Program-made: the position numbers and the translations under genes
Shown: piece by piece, positions 6,887 through 11,120 of the stretch
Position numbering within the stretch: the first letter of the stretch is position 1
Layout of the letters: every line of letters begins with the position of its first letter
The notes under the pieces: generated by a model
The model's database searches: none
Seen by the model: only the letters and a program-made list of their open reading frames with translations
What the model was told of the DNA's origin: nothing
Assembly (NCBI GenBank): GCA_964429355.1
Contig: CAYSCH010000319.1
Location: 1 to 11,120 of the forward strand
Source of the DNA: JAAYAY01 sp964429355
GTDB taxonomy: Bacteria; Planctomycetota; Planctomycetia; Pirellulales; Thermoguttaceae
Reading direction: 5' to 3'
DNA length: 11,120 nucleotides

Positions 6887-7215
6887 GAGGGCAACGGATG
6901 GTCGTCCGCCGGAGCCGGTCCGGTTGCCGCTGCAACGGATGTCGTCTTTCTCAATCGCCGTTCAGGCCGGGTGAGTGCGTTCTTTGCCGCACACTGGCCA
7001 CGAGGTTCCGCTTCGCGATACGGCGATCGGCGTAGCACCGTACCCCTTCCGGCAGGAAGGAAGCCGCGGATACTGCCGCCGCGATCGGCGCCGGTTTCAG
7101 GGACCTGCCGCACGATCCAAGGGGCAGCCTTTGTGCTGACGCGACGCCCAAGACCTCGCGTTCTCCCGGAGCAGCGACTATAGTGGCCGTTGCCGGCCAT
7201 TTCCAGGAGGACAAG
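6887..7215. other. Upstream region of the secreted glycosidase-like gene
   Basis: This stretch has no convincing gene. A + frame (6794-7183) is open, but it is Arg/Pro-rich with no family resemblance and runs through the terminator. It should hold the promoter of the gene at 7216. A TATAGT at 7179-7184 could be a -10 box, but no good -35 lies at the right distance. TGGCCG (7184-7189) and CGGCCA (7194-7199) form a 6-bp hairpin or dyad just before the ribosome site, which could be an operator or could affect translation. Confidence 0.4.
7205..7210 (+). promoter_or_regulatory. Shine-Dalgarno site deciding the start at 7216
   Basis: A perfect AGGAGG sits five bases before ATG 7216. It rules out the in-frame GTG at 7183, which would add 11 residues in front of the signal peptide and has no such site. 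Confidence 0.85.
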
Positions 7216-10176
7216 ATGCTCAATCGAAGACTGATCCGCACCACAATCGTGTTCTGGGCAACGTTGGCGGTTGCGGCAACCGCCGCGGCCCAGACTGAGT
7301 CTCCCTTTCACGATGCGGTTGCCCTGTGGCAGATGAAGGACCTGCAAGGCTCCGGACGGGTCCCCAGCCGACTCGAGCCGACAGGAAAGGCGGAAGTGGG
7401 CGTGCGGCTGGAAGGCCAGGACCTGGCGGCCTCGCTGGCCCGCGGCGGCGATGGCTACACGGCCCGGTTCGGCGGCGGATATCTGACGGCCACGTCGGAG
7501 GCGTCCATCCAGCTTGCGGGCCGCTATGCGACCGTGTGCCTGCGGCTGCGAGATCTGTCGGGGAAGTGGAACTCGTGCCTGCTGGCAGGGGCTGACCCGG
7601 AAGACCGGCTTGCCAACCTGGTCTACTCGGAGGGCCAGGAGCTCGTTTACCGTTGGCGCACCACACCCCCTTGGGATCGCGTGGAGGGAATTCAGAAGCC
7701 GAACGGTGGAGAGGCGGTCGGCGCAGACCGGGGCAGCTATGGCTTCAACGGCGAGTCGAACGACGCCCATGACCTCTGCCCATATGCAGCCCGAGAGTGG
7801 ATCTGCTCCATGGTGCGAGTGTATGACGACGGGCGAGTTGTTGTTGCCGATCAGCATCAGCAGGCCGAAGGGCGGATCGATCGCGATCGCCAGCAGGTCA
7901 GCGGCGAGGCCTTTTACGTGGGATGCAAAGCAGGGACCTTGGAATTCCTGGAAGGCGACATTGCCGAGATCCTCGTCTACAACCGGCCCCTGGCGGACGA
8001 CGAGGGCGCTCGCCTCCTCGGCGGACTTCAGGCAAAGTGGTCTATGATTCCCTCGAAAAACCCTGCAGAAGGGGATGTGCCGGGCGAGGATCTCGTTCTT
8101 CATCTGGATGCGGCCGAGGCCCGGGCCGACGACCGTGGCCAGGTTTCGCTCTGGACGGACCTTGCCGGCAAAGGGAACGACATGAAGCAGTCGGTTCCTG
8201 CGCGGATGCCGAAACGAGTGGGCGATGGGCTCGGCGGACGTCCGGTGATGCACTTTGAGCGAGGGGAGTTTCTTCAGGGCCCGGCCGTGCTTGCCGAAGG
8301 GGACGACAGTTTTACGATCGTTGCCGTCTGGCGGCGCGAGCATCTGGACGGTTCGGAGGTTGTGTGTGAACAGAACTCGACCGACAAACAGCAGGGCCGC
8401 CGTGCGGCGCTGCTGGCCCAGGGCAGCCAGGGCCCGGCGGGCCTCGGCATGATGGGGAACCGGAACTTTGCCGAGGGCGTGCTCCCGGTGAGCGCTCCGG
8501 TCGACTGGTTCGGGCGAGACGGCTGGCACGACGTGGTGATCCGGTTCGCCGACACGGTGGTGGAACTCTACGTTGACGGAGTTCTGATCGACGAAGAGTG
8601 GCCACACGGCCAGTTGTACCGGTTCTGCAGTCCGTTTCTGTTGGGTGCAGGCTACGGTTCCGACGGGAAGGTGGCCGCCGGGTTTACCGGAGAAATCGAC
8701 CACATGGCGTTTTGGGACCGCGCGCTCTCGGCCAAGGAGATCACCGCCCTGTCGGGCGGCGAGCAACATGTCGCCCGGCGCGACACCGAGATCCTGGGGC
8801 GGCCGCAGAAGAGTCTCCAGTACTGGAAACCGCGAGGCAAGGCCTATGCCGGAGACTGCATGGTGACGTGCCACGACGGCGTGTTCCACATCTTCTACCT
8901 TTACGATCGCCTCCATCACGGTGCCAAGTGGGGACTGGGCGCCCATCAGTATGGCCACTTCTCGTCGAGCGATCTGAAGGACTGGACCGAGCATCCGCTG
9001 GCGGTGCCGATCGACCAACAGTGGGAGTGCGCGATGGGAACGGGGAACGTGATCCACAACGAGAAGGATGGGAAGTGGTATGCCTTTTATACCGATTGTG
9101 GCAGCCGGATTCAGTTCTTCGACAAGCCCCAGCGAGGGGCTTGGCTCTTCCGATCGGTGAGCGAAGACGGCATTCACTTCCAGAAGGATTTCAAGCCGGT
9201 TCTGCCGGGTTTCGACAGCGATATCTTCTTCGTTCCCGAAACCGGACAATTCCACCTGATTGCCGAGGGGGGCCGGACCCACTATCAATCGGCCGACCTG
9301 GTGGAATGGACCGCGGTTGAGGACAGCGAGTTTCGCAAGACGGCGGAGCGTGACCATCTGAGCCAAATCTGCCCCGATACGCTTGCCTGGAACGGTTGGT
9401 ACTACTTCACGACCGGTTCGGCCAGCATCTACAAGTCGCGTACGGCGCTCGGGCCCTGGGAGTTGATTCCCAACGACATCTTCGACGGGCTTTACTCCTC
9501 GAAGATGCACGAGTTCAAGGACGGACGGGCGTTGGCCGCCGGCTGGGTTGGTTTTCCGGCATGGGGCGGGAACCTGGTGGTGCGGGAATTGGTTCAGGCT
9601 GCGGATGGGAATCTGGGGCTCAAGTTTGTGGCGGAGATGATCCCGGCCGTTGGCTCGCCGCTTGCGCTTCCCGTTACGGCGAAGAAGGGAGACGCACAGG
9701 GCGATCTTGAGGAGCTGTCGATTCTCGGGGGGGAATCGCTGGCCTACGCGGCCGTCGACGATGTGCCCCACGACGTGCGGATTCGGATGAACGTTCATCC
9801 GTGCGAGGGCGTGGAGGCCTTTGGCCTGTGTTTGCGGGGTGAGGGGGACTACCAGCAAGGAAGCGAGCTTTCTTTCCGGCCGGCAAAGAAGCATGTGCAG
9901 TTCGGGCATCCCCGCGATGGCGGCCTGGACGAGATCCAGGCGGTCCGGCACACGATGAGCGGCGATACGGGGGCAATGCCTGCCGTATTGGGGCTGGATC
10001 GGCCGTTTACGGTGGAACTGATCGCCAAGGAGCGAATCGTGGACGTTTGCATCGACAATCGGCGTACCTTCATCGCCCGTCGGGACGAGTTGGGAGGGGA
10101 GCGGCTGTTTTTCTTCGCCCGAGGGGGCAAGGTGGTCTTCCAGGGGATCGAGATCTGCCCGTTGGCGGAGGAGTAG
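7216..10176 (+). CDS. Secreted protein with two LamG-like domains and a GH32-like glycosidase module
   Basis: This 986-residue exported protein probably acts on a plant or algal polysaccharide or oligosaccharide outside the cytoplasm. Residues 1-25 are a signal peptide (RR near the N-terminus, a hydrophobic core, ATAAA before the likely cut). Two concanavalin-like LamG domains span about 32-275 and 292-516; each ends in a typical phrase (GDIAEILVYNRPL, GEIDHMAFWDRAL). Residues about 535-810 follow the motif order of GH32 (fructan/sucrose hydrolases). Asp547 (AGDCMV) sits at the nucleophile position. QYGHFSSSDLKDW matches the WGH..S.DL..W motif, Asp669 (SDIFF) the RDP position, ICPD at 718-721 the ECPD motif, and HEFKDGRALAAGW the late FYA..GW motif. 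Residues 828-986 resemble the GH32 C-terminal beta-sandwich. The acid/base Glu of ECPD is Ile718, so activity or substrate may differ. No transporter or sulfatase is adjacent. Confidence 0.85.
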   Translation: MLNRRLIRTTIVFWATLAVAATAAAQTESPFHDAVALWQMKDLQGSGRVPSRLEPTGKAEVGVRLEGQDLAASLARGGDGYTARFGGGYLTATSEASIQLAGRYATVCLRLRDLSGKWNSCLLAGADPEDRLANLVYSEGQELVYRWRTTPPWDRVEGIQKPNGGEAVGADRGSYGFNGESNDAHDLCPYAAREWICSMVRVYDDGRVVVADQHQQAEGRIDRDRQQVSGEAFYVGCKAGTLEFLEGDIAEILVYNRPLADDEGARLLGGLQAKWSMIPSKNPAEGDVPGEDLVLHLDAAEARADDRGQVSLWTDLAGKGNDMKQSVPARMPKRVGDGLGGRPVMHFERGEFLQGPAVLAEGDDSFTIVAVWRREHLDGSEVVCEQNSTDKQQGRRAALLAQGSQGPAGLGMMGNRNFAEGVLPVSAPVDWFGRDGWHDVVIRFADTVVELYVDGVLIDEEWPHGQLYRFCSPFLLGAGYGSDGKVAAGFTGEIDHMAFWDRALSAKEITALSGGEQHVARRDTEILGRPQKSLQYWKPRGKAYAGDCMVTCHDGVFHIFYLYDRLHHGAKWGLGAHQYGHFSSSDLKDWTEHPLAVPIDQQWECAMGTGNVIHNEKDGKWYAFYTDCGSRIQFFDKPQRGAWLFRSVSEDGIHFQKDFKPVLPGFDSDIFFVPETGQFHLIAEGGRTHYQSADLVEWTAVEDSEFRKTAERDHLSQICPDTLAWNGWYYFTTGSASIYKSRTALGPWELIPNDIFDGLYSSKMHEFKDGRALAAGWVGFPAWGGNLVVRELVQAADGNLGLKFVAEMIPAVGSPLALPVTAKKGDAQGDLEELSILGGESLAYAAVDDVPHDVRIRMNVHPCEGVEAFGLCLRGEGDYQQGSELSFRPAKKHVQFGHPRDGGLDEIQAVRHTMSGDTGAMPAVLGLDRPFTVELIAKERIVDVCIDNRRTFIARRDELGGERLFFFARGGKVVFQGIEICPLAEE

Positions 10177-10211
10177 GGGCCGACTCCCAGGATACCCCCG
10201 GGGCGGATAGG

Positions 10212-10235
10212 CTCGCTGCCTGAAGCTGCGGCGAG
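10212..10235 (+). terminator. Hairpin after the glycosidase gene, weak terminator candidate
   Basis: CTCGCTGC (10212-10219) pairs with GCGGCGAG (10228-10235) with one wobble around an eight-base loop, 36 bases after the stop codon. No T-tract follows, so Rho-independent termination is doubtful. Confidence 0.3.
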
Positions 10236-10291
10236 GTGCCGGCGGAGCGCACTTTCAACCCCACGCAAGTGCCACGCGCCGGGGGCCGCTG

Positions 10292-10318
10292 TTCACGGCA
10301 ACTTCCATGCGCTATAAC
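10292..10318 (+). promoter_or_regulatory. Possible promoter for the small conserved gene
   Basis: TATAAC at 10313-10318 resembles a -10 box. TTCACG at 10292-10297 matches four of six bases of a -35 box with a 15-base spacer, shorter than the ideal 17. It lies 44 bases before the ATG at 10362. Planctomycete promoters are poorly defined, so this is tentative. Confidence 0.3.
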
Positions 10319-10348
10319 ATTCGGACGGGTGACGAAGGAACCTGGAAT

Positions 10349-10354
10349 AAGGGG
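10349..10354 (+). promoter_or_regulatory. Ribosome binding site deciding the start at 10362
   Basis: AAGGGG lies seven bases before ATG 10362. The longer in-frame GTG start at 10236 has no such site and would add 42 residues of Arg/Pro-rich sequence unlike the family, so the ATG is preferred. Confidence 0.6.
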
Positions 10355-10361
10355 AACGAAC

Positions 10362-10871
10362 ATGATCAGAACCACATTGCCTGAGTTGGATCCGCACAAA
10401 TCGGAAACCGGTTGCTGTCCCAGATTCGACCCTTCCGCCTGGGACGGCGAGACGTTTCAGTTCGACAACTGGCCTTTCGTTCGGGCGACGACGGCCAGTT
10501 TTCTTCACATCCCGCTGAACATCGGATCGGTGTTTAAGAAGACCTTTGGCCGGATCCAAGGGGCCTCGGCGTCGCCGGAGAACACCTACCTGATCCTCTC
10601 GAGCGATCTGTCTGCCTGGCGCGGCGAGCACCTGTTCCTGGTCACGAAGGAGGTTCCGGATTCGGAGATGGTCAGGCTTTCGGGCACCTTTCTGGCGAAG
10701 GTATTCGAGGGTCCCTATTACGAGGCGAAGAACTGGTGCGGCCAGATGCAGAGGTACGTGAAAGAGCAGGGGAGAACGATCAAGACGTCGTATTTCTTCT
10801 ACACGACGTGTCCCAAGTGCGCGAAGCATTATGGGAAGAACTACGTGGTGGGGATGGCACACGTGGAGTGA
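10362..10871 (+). CDS. Small conserved cysteine-containing protein ('hydrolase' family, function unknown)
   Basis: This is a 169-residue soluble protein with no signal peptide or membrane segment. I recognise the family by its wording: an N-terminal TGCCPRFDPSAWD, a central HIPLNIGSVF, a VPDSEMVRLSGTFLAKVFEGPY block, and the C-terminal YTTCPKCAKHYGKNYVV. Members are found scattered across many bacteria and are usually annotated only as 'hydrolase', without experimental support that I know of. Cys18-Cys19 near the N-terminus and the Cys150-Pro-Lys-Cys153 pair near the C-terminus are conserved-looking. Together they could form a metal site or a redox-active centre; Cys126 is a fifth. The length fits the family when started at ATG 10362. 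It follows the glycosidase by 185 bases with its own possible promoter, so it is probably transcribed separately. The family call is firm; the reaction is unknown. Confidence 0.85.
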   Translation: MIRTTLPELDPHKSETGCCPRFDPSAWDGETFQFDNWPFVRATTASFLHIPLNIGSVFKKTFGRIQGASASPENTYLILSSDLSAWRGEHLFLVTKEVPDSEMVRLSGTFLAKVFEGPYYEAKNWCGQMQRYVKEQGRTIKTSYFFYTTCPKCAKHYGKNYVVGMAHVE

Positions 10872-10973
10872 GCCGTGATTGTGGGCGGAAGTGGGAGCGG
10901 AGTGTTGGGAGCCTTAGGGCAGTTTCTACAGCGGTTCGCACTGATTTGGCTGAGTTGTGGAACCGGACGGGAG

Positions 10974-11004
10974 TTTTGCACCTACACTTTCCAGCGGTGC
11001 AAAA
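10974..11004. repeat. Perfect 9-bp dyad after the small conserved gene
   Basis: TTTTGCACC (10974-10982) and GGTGCAAAA (10996-11004) are perfect inverted copies around 13 bases. Half-site centres are 22 bp apart, about two DNA turns. With wobbles the stem extends to 12 pairs (10971-10982 with 10996-11007). A T-tract follows on neither strand, so it is not a standard terminator. An operator for a gene starting just outside the window, or a transcript-end hairpin, would fit. The 249 bases from 10872 hold no recognisable gene. Confidence 0.45.
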
Positions 11005-11052
11005 TTTGGGGCGAGGGGCGGTGGCGGAAGTGGTTTTCTTAGTTGTGTTTAC

Positions 11053-11099
11053 GGCCTTGGTCTGAGGCCTTGATCGTAACCTTGCCAACTGCTGGCAGG
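11053..11099 (+). promoter_or_regulatory. Two hairpins before a likely downstream gene
   Basis: GGCCTT (11053-11058) pairs with GAGGCC (11064-11069) with one wobble. CC-TGCCA (11080-11087, bulged T) pairs with TGGCAGG (11093-11099) around a five-base loop. The second stem ends 16 bases before the Shine-Dalgarno sequence at the window edge, so the pair could form a leader structure of the next gene. Confidence 0.3.
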
Positions 11100-11114
11100 T
11101 CTAGCTTTGCTGTC

Positions 11115-11120
11115 AGGAGG
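11115..11120 (+). promoter_or_regulatory. Shine-Dalgarno sequence at the window end
   Basis: AGGAGG forms the last six bases, identical to the site before the glycosidase gene. A start codon is expected 5-9 bases beyond the window on the + strand. Confidence 0.45.

Noticed and set aside
6794..7183. 129-codon + strand frame before the glycosidase gene
   Set aside because: It passes through the terminator, is Arg/Pro-rich, and has no ribosome site or family resemblance.
6631..9951. 1106-codon open frame on the minus strand opposite the glycosidase gene
   Set aside because: The + strand shows a signal peptide, LamG and GH32 motifs and a perfect ribosome site. The minus frame has no recognisable domain, is a by-product of GC-rich codon use, and runs through the terminator and structured RNA region.
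1..11120. CRISPR arrays, tRNA or rRNA genes, insertion sequences, defence systems
   Set aside because: No regularly spaced repeats, no tRNA or rRNA signatures, and no transposase, nuclease or toxin-antitoxin-like protein was seen on either strand.

Overview
The window looks like chromosomal DNA from a planctomycete, probably Pirellulales-like and probably a metagenome-assembled contig. This rests on four things. The SMC protein has the C-terminal wording typical of that phylum (LSGGEKTMTC, FCILDEVDAALDEAN, and a KKTMTCADTIYGVTMQESG stretch). A HEAT-repeat protein of a type I associate with planctomycetes lies beside it. There is a large secreted LamG/glycosidase-like protein. GC content is high, and genes are well separated. 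A run of 10 N at 5259-5268 marks an assembly join of unknown true size. All recognisable genes are on the + strand.

Layout. 1-1006: the 3' part of a HEAT-repeat gene with an acidic, disordered tail. 1007-1180: a short spacer dominated by a long hairpin. 1181-4831: a complete smc gene for the chromosome condensation ATPase. 4832-5966: about 1.1 kb with no convincing intact gene. It holds two post-smc hairpins, the N gap inside a possible broken small membrane-protein gene, a run of short inverted repeats, and tandem palindromes just before the next gene. 5967-6539: a small regulator combining an excisionase/MerR-type helix-turn-helix with an atypical response-regulator receiver. 6540-7215: a non-coding stretch with the best structural signal of the window. 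A roughly 100-nt inverted repeat with a possible three-way-junction fold is followed by two overlapping hairpins and a textbook intrinsic terminator. 7216-10176: a 986-residue secreted protein with two LamG-like domains and a GH32-like five-bladed propeller. 10362-10871: a small cysteine-containing conserved protein often annotated only as 'hydrolase'. 10872-11120: a non-coding tail with a 9-bp perfect dyad, two hairpins and a Shine-Dalgarno sequence at the very last bases, suggesting another gene starts just outside.

The genes do not form one obvious pathway. smc and the HEAT gene are housekeeping or cell-structure neighbours. The regulator, the structured RNA candidate and the secreted glycosidase follow one another in the same direction, so the regulator or the RNA could control the glycosidase, but only adjacency supports this. 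The best candidate for something undescribed is the structured RNA at about 6655-6886. All structures were paired by eye; no folding energies or database searches were run.
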